DNA from: Synergistaceae bacterium UBA4088
GTDB lineage: Bacteria > Synergistota > Synergistia > Synergistales > Thermovirgaceae
Assembly (NCBI GenBank): GCA_002382605.1
Contig: DFYG01000037.1
Location: 9,338-18,201 of the forward strand
DNA length: 8,864 nucleotides
Direction: 5' to 3'
Shown: in pieces, positions 1 to 5,007 of the stretch
Layout: each line of letters starts with the position of its first letter
Numbering within the stretch: position 1 is the first letter of the stretch
Notes under the pieces: generated by a model
The model's input: only the letters and a program-made list of their open reading frames with translations
Told to the model about the DNA's origin: nothing
Databases searched by the model: none
Made by a program: the position numbers and the translations under genes

Positions 1-162
1 GACTATCTCTTCTGGCAGGTTTTCACGGGGGGAGGCATGCAGTCTGGATCTATCGTATCCGGTAAGGGAAGAAATGATAAGATCAGCCTCGAACCAGGGC
101 CTCTCGATACCGCCGTCGCCGATCTCTTTCGCTGCCAGGGACCTGGCTTCCTTAAGATCCAA
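1..162 (-). CDS. prmC: Release factor glutamine methyltransferase PrmC (HemK), N-terminal part, cut by window edge
   Basis: This is the first 54 residues of an open frame that leaves the window at base 1. It reads LDLKEARSLAAKEIGDGGIE and continues RPWFEADLIISSLTGYDRSR. That matches the N-terminal helical domain of PrmC (x-EA--LA---L---GIE-P--EA-LL---L). The family transfers a methyl group from S-adenosylmethionine to the Gln of the GGQ motif of RF1/RF2. The frame opens directly after the prfA stop, so the start must lie inside it. TTG at 162-160 is the only good candidate, three bases after the prfA TGA, with GGAAGG inside the end of prfA as ribosome binding site. The catalytic NPPY motif would be outside the window and cannot be checked. 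Identification rests on the N-terminal pattern plus its position after prfA, a very common arrangement. Confidence 0.85.
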   Translation of the reverse strand, partial: MDLKEARSLAAKEIGDGGIERPWFEADLIISSLTGYDRSRLHASPRENLPEEIV

Positions 163-165
163 TTC

Positions 166-1239
166 TCAACCTTCCGTCGCCTTGATCTTCTCCGCCTGGT
201 CGGCCATCACAAGTGCGGAGATCATCTCCTGGATGTCCCCTTCCATCATGCTTTCGAGTTTGTAGAGGGTCAGTCCTATGCGGTGATCGGAGACCCTGTT
301 CTGGGGAAAGTTGTACGTCCTTATCCTTTCAGACCTGTCGCCTGTCCCGATCTGACCCTTGCGCTCTGCGGCCATCCTTGCCTGTTGCTGGCGAAGCTGA
401 AGATCATATAGTTTTGTCCGCAGAAAGTGCATGGCCTTGGCCCTGTTCTTGATCTGCGACCTTTCATCCTGGCAGGTGACGACCAGCCCGGTCGGGAGGT
501 GGGTGATCCTGACAGCCGAATCGGTCATGTTGACATGCTGTCCGCCAGCCCCGCTTGCCCTGTATGTGTCTATCTTAAGATCTTCCGTCCTGATCTCGAT
601 ATCTACATCCTCAGCCTCAGGAAGAACCGCCACTGTAGCCGCAGAGGTATGGATCCTTCCACTCGACTCTGTGACAGGAACCCGCTGTACACGGTGGACA
701 CCGCTCTCGAATTTGAGCTTGCTGTAGGCTCCATGACCGTCCACCCGGAAAACCACTTCCTTGAATCCGCCGATGCCCGTCTCACTGCTTGTAAGAACCT
801 CGGTCTTCCATCCGTTGTGTTCCGAGAACAGTGTGTACATGCGGAAGAGATCCCCTGCGAAAAGAGCAGCCTCATCTCCGCCTGTGCCTCCCCGGATCTC
901 GACTATAACGCTCTTGTCATCGTTCGGGTCCTTGGGCAGAAGGAGTATCCTGAGTTCGGATTCCAGTTCTTCCAGTTTTGGCTCAAGATCGTGGATCTCC
1001 TCCCACGCAAGTTCCGTCATATCGGGATCTCCCGAATGAAGCAGACCCCGGGCTTCTGAAAGGCGCGCCTGTATCCCTTTATATTCCCTGTAGGCTCCGA
1101 CGATTCCTGCTATCTCGGCGTGCCTTCTGCCCAGTTTCTGTCTCTCTCCCTGATTGGCGGCAACGGAAGGGTCGGCCATCCTTGCCTCAACTTCTTCAAG
1201 GGCCTTTTCAAAACTATCGAGTTTTCCGGTCAGATCCAT
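166..1239 (-). CDS. prfA: Peptide chain release factor 1 (RF1)
   Basis: This 357-residue protein has the normal length for RF1. It recognises UAA and UAG stop codons and triggers peptidyl-tRNA hydrolysis on the ribosome. Visible signatures are an N-terminal coiled-coil domain (about 1-105), the segment [20 protein letters not shown] (114-133), the codon-recognition tripeptide PVT at 188-190 within [11 protein letters not shown], and the catalytic GGQ at 232-234 ([11 protein letters not shown]). The PxT tripeptide marks RF1; RF2 carries SPF at this place. The start ATG (1239-1237) is 3 bases past the stop of the DUF1385 gene and follows a GGTGGTGA ribosome binding site. prmC, whose product modifies Gln234, follows 3 bases after the stop, so the pair is co-transcribed. 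No anomalies seen. Confidence 0.98.
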   Translation of the reverse strand: MDLTGKLDSFEKALEEVEARMADPSVAANQGERQKLGRRHAEIAGIVGAYREYKGIQARLSEARGLLHSGDPDMTELAWEEIHDLEPKLEELESELRILLLPKDPNDDKSVIVEIRGGTGGDEAALFAGDLFRMYTLFSEHNGWKTEVLTSSETGIGGFKEVVFRVDGHGAYSKLKFESGVHRVQRVPVTESSGRIHTSAATVAVLPEAEDVDIEIRTEDLKIDTYRASGAGGQHVNMTDSAVRITHLPTGLVVTCQDERSQIKNRAKAMHFLRTKLYDLQLRQQQARMAAERKGQIGTGDRSERIRTYNFPQNRVSDHRIGLTLYKLESMMEGDIQEMISALVMADQAEKIKATEG

Positions 1240-1242
1240 TAT

Positions 1243-2190
1243 CTATTCACCACCGTTGCATGCTATCGGGCCTGCATTATCTTCAAGCGCCAGATTGAGG
1301 GAGGAGATCGCGACCTCGATCTGCTCCGAGTCCGGCTCCCGGGTCGTCAGGTATTGGAGCCAGAGCGCCGGAGCCATCAGTATCCTTCCGAAAAAGCTGT
1401 TCCTTGAGCACCAGCGGATAATTTCATAGGAGATACCTATAACCACCGGCAGAAGAATAACCCTGGAAAGGATCCTCCAGATTATAGATCCTTGCCCGGC
1501 GGCCGCGAAGACTATCACGCTCACCGCGATCACGACGAGCAGGAATGATGTCCCGCACCTCGCGTGGATCCTTGAAAAGCCGGAAACAGTATCTATATCA
1601 AGGGAAGCTCCGGACTCCCAGGCGTTAATCGTCTTGTGCTCGGCCCCGTGATAGGCGAAAACCCTGGAGATGTCCTTCCATAGTCCAATTATGGCAATAT
1701 ATCCGATGAAGACCACGGCCCTGGCCAGACCCTCGATCAAGTCCAGCCAGAAAGGGTCGACTTTGAAAAATCTTATTCCGATATCCGAGATCCAGACTGG
1801 AAGGATAATGAATAGCCCTACCACTCCGACGATCGCCACGGCGAAAGTTGCGGCCATCTCAAGGGGGCCTATCTTTTCATCTTCGCCCAGGGCGACCTGG
1901 GCTGAAAGGGATATCGCCCGGAAGCCCGTTACAAGCATCTCCCCCATTGTTGCTACTCCTCTAAGGACTGGAAGGCTCCATGGCATAGATGCATTCCAGG
2001 GGCGGGCCATCCAGCTTTTGGTCCAGATGCCGCCTTCGGGCGGTCTGACGGCAAGAGCCCACCTGCAGGGCCCCCTCATAAGAACACCCTCAATGACCGC
2101 CTGACCTCCAACAGGTATCTCTCTTGACGAAAGAAGCGCGGCAGTAAGGGCAGGGAGAAGACAGGCGAAAAAACGCCTGAGGCGGATCAT
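1243..2190 (-). CDS. DUF1385 (YqhQ-like) polytopic membrane protein
   Basis: This 315-residue membrane protein carries all the hallmarks of the DUF1385 family: GGQAVIEGVLMRG (28-40), AYHGAEHKTINAWE (179-192) and HARCGTSF (209-216). Hydrophobic stretches that look like membrane segments lie at about 112-133, 157-171, 216-232 and 242-258. The function of the family is not firmly established. The invariant His/Glu/Cys motifs suggest metal binding or catalysis, but that is inference. The ATG overlaps the thyX stop as ATGA, which indicates translational coupling, and prfA begins 3 bases downstream. A DUF1385 gene next to rpmE and prfA is a recurring arrangement in Firmicutes-like genomes. The N-terminus (1-22) is an extra basic-then-hydrophobic stretch (MIRLRRFFACLLPALTAALL) that the family usually lacks. 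No alternative start codon exists before the first conserved motif, so the extension seems real. Confidence 0.93.
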   Translation of the reverse strand: MIRLRRFFACLLPALTAALLSSREIPVGGQAVIEGVLMRGPCRWALAVRPPEGGIWTKSWMARPWNASMPWSLPVLRGVATMGEMLVTGFRAISLSAQVALGEDEKIGPLEMAATFAVAIVGVVGLFIILPVWISDIGIRFFKVDPFWLDLIEGLARAVVFIGYIAIIGLWKDISRVFAYHGAEHKTINAWESGASLDIDTVSGFSRIHARCGTSFLLVVIAVSVIVFAAAGQGSIIWRILSRVILLPVVIGISYEIIRWCSRNSFFGRILMAPALWLQYLTTREPDSEQIEVAISSLNLALEDNAGPIACNGGE

Positions 2191-2879
2191 CCGGAGAGAA
2201 CCTCTTCAACGCTGGAGAAGGGAGAACCGCAAGGCCTGCTTTCGAAGCATCTTCCTCTTGCCACGCAGTCGGGCCCCGCGAGAGAGAAAAGGCTGGGAGC
2301 CTTTTCTCTGACAAGGGAGAGCATCTCCCGGGCCAGAACCCTTATCTCCCACTGTGCCCTGCGGCAGAGACGCATGGAGAAGAAGTGATGCAGTTCACGG
2401 GCGTTCATCGTAACAACTATCTTCGTCATCCATCCGTGAGGGAGGACATATCTGGCGTCCTCCCGGGGGATCCCCGCTTCGACAAGGGCCTTGTATGCAC
2501 CATGCGACTCCCGGATGGTCCGGGTGAATATCTCTTTTGCGACCGGGTCCGACGATATTGAAGGTGGGATCACCGCTTCGGGTTGGGTCATTTCGACATA
2601 GCGCTGGCTCTGCTGGGAATAGCTCGCCAACCTGTGGCGAACGAGCTGGTGCGTGCATACCCTGCTGATGCCATCGACGGCAAAGGTAAAAACAGCATGT
2701 TCAAAAGGAGAGAGATGTCCTGATCCACGGAGATGTCCGATGAACCTGGATATGTCCTCCCCCTTCATTTCTTCGACAAGATCACCGGCCGAAGCATTGC
2801 TGTAACAAAGACGGGCAGCAGCCGCAACAGTTCTGTCTGGCTCTGGAGTGCTCGCTACGAGCAGAACGCTTATGGCCAT
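2187..2879 (-). CDS. thyX: Flavin-dependent thymidylate synthase ThyX
   Basis: This 230-residue protein has the usual ThyX size. ThyX makes dTMP from dUMP using methylenetetrahydrofolate, with FAD and NAD(P)H as reductant. The defining motif RHRxxSxxxxSxR is present as RHRLASYSQQSQR (81-93). Other conserved parts are HLSPFEHAVFTF (55-66), DARYVLPHG (141-149) and NARELHHFFSMRLCRRAQWEIR (159-180), the C-terminal substrate and flavin site. The tail GPDCVARGRCFE (202-213) is also a common ThyX ending. The ATG (2879-2877) is 21 bases after rpmE and is preceded by GAGGTG six bases away. Its stop overlaps the start of the DUF1385 gene. Placement inside a translation-linked operon suggests constitutive, growth-linked expression. 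Its presence suggests, but does not prove, that the organism lacks ThyA. Confidence 0.97.
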   Translation of the reverse strand: MAISVLLVASTPEPDRTVAAAARLCYSNASAGDLVEEMKGEDISRFIGHLRGSGHLSPFEHAVFTFAVDGISRVCTHQLVRHRLASYSQQSQRYVEMTQPEAVIPPSISSDPVAKEIFTRTIRESHGAYKALVEAGIPREDARYVLPHGWMTKIVVTMNARELHHFFSMRLCRRAQWEIRVLAREMLSLVREKAPSLFSLAGPDCVARGRCFESRPCGSPFSSVEEVLSG

Positions 2880-2900
2880 GGGTTCACCTCGCAGAAGGGA

Positions 2901-3143
2901 TCAATCCTTCTCTTCTTCTTCCTCCGCCGGTTTGCCGAAGCGGGTACCGGCATACTTCTTCTGGAATTTCTCAACCCTTCCCGCTTCGGAAACGCGACTT
3001 CCGCGTTTCCCCGTATAGACAGGGTGACAGGCCGAACATACGGCTACCTTGATCTCCTCGACAGTCGAAGCAGTTTCGAACGTATTTCCGCAGGCACAGG
3101 AAACACGGCATTTACCGTACTTGGGATGGATCTCCTTTTTCAC
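2901..3143 (-). CDS. rpmE: 50S ribosomal protein bL31, zinc-binding (C+) type
   Basis: This 80-residue protein starts KKEIHPKY, the standard bL31 opening. It has four cysteines in the zinc-ribbon arrangement, at Cys16, Cys18, Cys36 and Cys39 (SCACG and VCSACHPVYTGKRG). bL31 bridges the large and small subunits, and the C+ form binds zinc. The C-terminal tail ends in a run of glutamates, making the protein slightly longer than many homologues. The start is GTG at 3143-3141 with GGAGGTG seven bases upstream. It is the first gene of the operon thyX - DUF1385 - prfA - prmC, and a promoter lies about 50 bases upstream. A second, zinc-free rpmE paralogue could exist elsewhere; nothing here addresses that. 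Confidence 0.97.
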   Translation of the reverse strand: MKKEIHPKYGKCRVSCACGNTFETASTVEEIKVAVCSACHPVYTGKRGSRVSEAGRVEKFQKKYAGTRFGKPAEEEEEKD

Positions 3144-3191
3144 AGCGGAACACCTCCATTGGTATTCATTCTTGCAATCTCACAAGGAGAA

Positions 3192-3220
3192 AATGTAACA
3201 CACGGCAGACAAAAAGACAA
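3192..3220 (-). promoter_or_regulatory. Predicted sigma-70 promoter for the rpmE operon
   Basis: Reading leftward, TTGTCT (3220-3215) is followed by a 17-base spacer and TACATT (3197-3192), preceded by TGT, which gives an extended -10. Transcription would begin near 3185, leaving a leader of roughly 40 bases with the ribosome binding site GGAGGTG. Spacing is ideal; each hexamer matches 4 of 6 consensus positions. Confidence 0.55.
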
Positions 3221-3392
3221 GAAGCGGCAAGTCTTTCGGACTGAAGAAAGCGATCAGTAAATTCCTTAAGGGTGCATCATGCAAACACCATTTTCTTCAG
3301 CAGTTCTGCCATTCAGAAAAACTTCAAAATTTATTATATACTACAGGGGATGACAGGGATTTTTCAACCTTCGCAGTGTATCGAACAAAAAC

Positions 3393-3421
3393 TTGAATCG
3401 ACCACAGATTGCGGTTACAAT
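3393..3421 (+). promoter_or_regulatory. Predicted sigma-70 promoter for the TAXI gene
   Basis: TTGAAT (3393-3398), a 17-base spacer and TACAAT (3416-3421) form a near-consensus promoter. Transcription would begin near 3428, giving a leader of about 120 bases before the ATG at 3551. That is long for a simple solute-binding-protein gene and leaves room for regulation in the leader. Confidence 0.6.
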
Positions 3422-3461
3422 TATATTTGGATTTTGAATAAGCATTTTTCGTTAAGGTTGT

Positions 3462-3496
3462 TTCCGGGAGGTGGTGCCGAAAGGTTCCCCTGGGAA
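3462..3496 (+). promoter_or_regulatory. Possible structured element in the TAXI leader
   Basis: Within the predicted leader, TTCC (3462-3465) can pair with GGAA (3493-3496). Inside this, GGTGGTGCC and GGTTCCCC can form an imperfect stem closed by a GAAA tetraloop (3479-3482). The stem has internal mismatches, and I do not recognise a known riboswitch class. It could be a regulatory fold or chance pairing. Confidence 0.25.
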
Positions 3497-3550
3497 GATC
3501 GGTTTGTCATTTCCAATATCCTGAGAAAAAGAAGAGGAGGCGTTTGTTTG

Positions 3551-4504
3551 ATGAAGAAAATTTTTGTGCTTGCTTTGGTTCTGGTAATGGGCTTTGCTTT
3601 TGCTGCATCGGCCCAGACATTCATGTCCCTGGCGACCGGCGGGACCGGCGGAACATACTACCCGGTAGGCGGCGGCATGGCCGATGTGATCAGCAAGAAC
3701 CTCGCGGACATCCAGGTGACAGCGGAGACAGGTAACGCTTCTCAGGCCAACCTCAATCTGATCGGGACTCACCAGATCGAGATGGCTTTGGTCCAGAACG
3801 ACGTTGCTTCATTCGCATATGACGGCACCTTCATGTTCAAGACACCGTACAAGAACGTGCGGGCCATCGCATCCCTGTATCCGGAGACAGTCCAGGCCAT
3901 CGCCATGAAGAAATCCGGCGTAACCTCCATGCGTGATCTCCCCGGAAAGAGGGTTTCAGTAGGGGCACCGGGTTCCGGTGTACAGGTGGACGTATCGCTG
4001 ATCTTCAAGGCGCTGGGCTACAAGTACTCCGACGTCAACGCGGACTTCCTTGACTTCAACCTCACCACCGAGCGGATGAAGGACGGGCAGCTCGACGTCG
4101 GTTTCGTAGTGGCTGGATTCCCGACCGCTTCGATCATGGACCTTTCGACGATGCACGATATCACTCTCATTGAGTTTGACGACAAGCTTGTAGAACAGCT
4201 CCACGCCGCATACCCCTTCTTCGTGAAGGACGTTGTCCCGGCCGGAACCTACAGAGGAATCGACAAGGCTACTCAGACCGTTGCAGTACAGGCCATGTGG
4301 GTCTGCGACGCGGACCTCCCCGAGGACGTGATCTACAGGATAACAAAAGCCTTCTGGGAGAACATCGCCGATGTTCAGAAGGTCCACGCAAAAGCCAAGA
4401 TGATAACTCTTGATACCGCTCTTAACGGCATTTCCGTTCCCCTGCATCCAGGCGCAGCGAAATACTACGCCGAAAAAGGGATGAAGCTTCCCGCAACCAA
4501 GTAG
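3551..4504 (+). CDS. TAXI-family TRAP transporter substrate-binding protein, secreted
   Basis: This 317-residue protein is the usual length for TAXI (TRAP-associated extracytoplasmic immunogenic) solute receptors. It has a clear signal peptide, MKKIFVLALVLVMGFAFAASA, with likely cleavage after Ala21. The mature protein opens with LATGGTGGTYYPVGGGMA (27-43), the family's hallmark. SVGAPGSGV (136-144) and the C-terminal HPGAAKYYAEKG (299-310) are also typical. Such proteins capture a small organic acid or amino acid outside the membrane and hand it to a fused-subunit TRAP permease driven by an ion gradient. The ligand cannot be read from the sequence; glutamate/glutamine or dicarboxylates are known for relatives. 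The start ATG 3551 fits the signal peptide and follows GAGGAGG. Unusually, no permease gene follows: the gene is closed by a palindrome and an intrinsic terminator, so it is monocistronic. Confidence 0.93.
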   Translation: MKKIFVLALVLVMGFAFAASAQTFMSLATGGTGGTYYPVGGGMADVISKNLADIQVTAETGNASQANLNLIGTHQIEMALVQNDVASFAYDGTFMFKTPYKNVRAIASLYPETVQAIAMKKSGVTSMRDLPGKRVSVGAPGSGVQVDVSLIFKALGYKYSDVNADFLDFNLTTERMKDGQLDVGFVVAGFPTASIMDLSTMHDITLIEFDDKLVEQLHAAYPFFVKDVVPAGTYRGIDKATQTVAVQAMWVCDADLPEDVIYRITKAFWENIADVQKVHAKAKMITLDTALNGISVPLHPGAAKYYAEKGMKLPATK

Positions 4505-4519
4505 CAGCAATTACCTGAA

Positions 4520-4553
4520 ATTGAACAGGGAGCCCGCGGGCTCCCTGTTCAAT
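4520..4553. repeat. Perfect 34-base palindrome downstream of the TAXI gene
   Basis: Every base from 4520 to 4553 pairs with its mirror: arms ATTGAACAGGGAGCCC and GGGCTCCCTGTTCAAT flank a central GC. It starts 16 bases after the TAXI stop. As RNA it would form a very stable hairpin, but no T run follows it directly. It may protect the 3' end of the mRNA, assist termination for either strand, or bind a protein as DNA. Confidence 0.8.
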
Positions 4554-4561
4554 AAACAAAG

Positions 4562-4590
4562 AGCGGCGCCCCGAGGGGCGCCGCTTTTTT
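4562..4590 (+). terminator. Rho-independent terminator of the TAXI gene
   Basis: An 11-base-pair GC-rich stem (AGCGGCGCCCC at 4562-4572, GGGGCGCCGCT at 4575-4585) has the two unpaired bases GA at its apex, so in practice the top pairs open. A T run follows to 4590. On the opposite strand the same hairpin is followed by CTTTGTTT, so it may also stop the convergent cold-shock transcript. Confidence 0.9.
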
Positions 4591-4611
4591 CTTCAACGAT
4601 TTTGTTGAGCG

Positions 4612-4815
4612 TTAAATCTTCTGGACGTTTGCTGCCTGGGGACCTTTGGATCCTTCTGTGATCTCGAAGGATACTGCCTGGCCCTCGGCAAGGCTTTTAA
4701 AGCCGTCGCCCTCGATGGCGCTGAAATGCACGAATACATCCTTGCCATCATCAGTGGTGATAAAACCGTACCCCTTAGCGTCGTTGAACCATTTTACTGT
4801 GCCTTGTGATGTCAA
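4612..4815 (-). CDS. Cold-shock domain protein, CspA family
   Basis: This 67-residue single cold-shock domain has the usual CspA length and is a single-stranded nucleic-acid chaperone. It contains [15 protein letters not shown], with RNP1 KGYGFI at 14-19, and RNP2 as DVFVHF (26-31). The ending GPQAANVQ is standard. The start is chosen as TTG at 4815-4813, encoding [10 protein letters not shown] and preceded seven bases away by a strong GGGAGG. An upstream in-frame ATG at 4872 would add 19 residues unlike the family. That ATG would also lie at the edge of the predicted transcript, so it is rejected. The gene has its own near-consensus promoter and converges on the TAXI gene, sharing the terminator region. 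Many Csp genes are constitutive, so a cold response is not implied by sequence alone. Confidence 0.96.
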   Translation of the reverse strand: MTSQGTVKWFNDAKGYGFITTDDGKDVFVHFSAIEGDGFKSLAEGQAVSFEITEGSKGPQAANVQKI

Positions 4816-4857
4816 AATCCTGCCTCCCATTTCTTCTGTTGCCAGAAAGTGATAGTC

Positions 4858-4873
4858 GGTGGCAACTGCCACC
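4858..4873 (-). promoter_or_regulatory. Hairpin at the 5' end of the csp mRNA
   Basis: GGTGGC and GCCACC flank AGTT, a six-pair stem that can close one more A-T pair. It begins about 2 bases after the predicted transcription start (near 4875). It lies upstream of the ribosome binding site GGGAGG (about 4823-4828) and could stabilise the mRNA or act in temperature control, as leaders of csp genes do in other bacteria. Confidence 0.45.
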
Positions 4874-4881
4874 GTTCATGA

Positions 4882-4910
4882 ACAATACGTTATCTCCCGA
4901 CATTTGTCAA
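4882..4910 (-). promoter_or_regulatory. Sigma-70 promoter of the cold-shock gene
   Basis: A perfect -35 TTGACA (4910-4905), a 17-base spacer and -10 TATTGT (4887-4882) lie upstream of csp. The start would be near 4875, giving a leader of about 60 bases. A perfect 10-base palindrome, GTTCATGAAC (4874-4883), overlaps the end of the -10 and the start site and could be an operator. Confidence 0.7.
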
Positions 4911-5007
4911 GGCTTGTGCCTGTCGGGAATATTTCCAGACTCTACCCGGAAAGGATCCAGGGATCACAGGTGCGGCAAGTCTGATGGACCGTTGGCAGGC
5001 AGGGATA

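Larger units (their letters stand above)
3144..3550. other. Divergent intergenic region between rpmE and the TAXI gene
   Basis: This stretch of 407 bases has no convincing gene. It holds the rpmE promoter and GGAGGTG ribosome binding site on the minus strand. On the plus strand it holds a promoter, a predicted leader of about 120 bases and a GAGGAGG site for the TAXI gene. The central part (about 3270-3350) is AT-rich and contains a perfect TATAAT on the minus strand (3333-3338, read leftward) without a matching -35, so I do not call a promoter there. The open frame that extends the TAXI gene upstream to about 3272 has no family similarity and runs through the promoter, so it is non-coding. 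Confidence 0.7.

Noticed and set aside
427..1059. 210-residue open frame on the plus strand opposite prfA
   Set aside because: It is antisense to a highly conserved gene and has no protein-like features of its own.
3331..3340. TATAAT on the minus strand as a second rpmE promoter
   Set aside because: No -35 at suitable distance and no extended -10; it lies in a generally AT-rich stretch.
3272..3550. Upstream extension of the TAXI gene to an ATG near 3272
   Set aside because: The added 93 residues precede a clear signal peptide, resemble no family and run across the predicted promoter. The ATG at 3551 has a GAGGAGG site and fits the family.
4816..4872. Longer cold-shock protein starting at ATG 4872
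   Set aside because: It would add 19 residues absent from the family and start at the edge of the transcript without a ribosome binding site. TTG 4815 has GGGAGG at ideal spacing and gives the standard length.
4911..5007. Terminator after the acyltransferase gene
   Set aside because: Only weak pairings such as CAGGC/GCCTG with a 10-base loop and no T run are visible. I see no convincing termination signal here.
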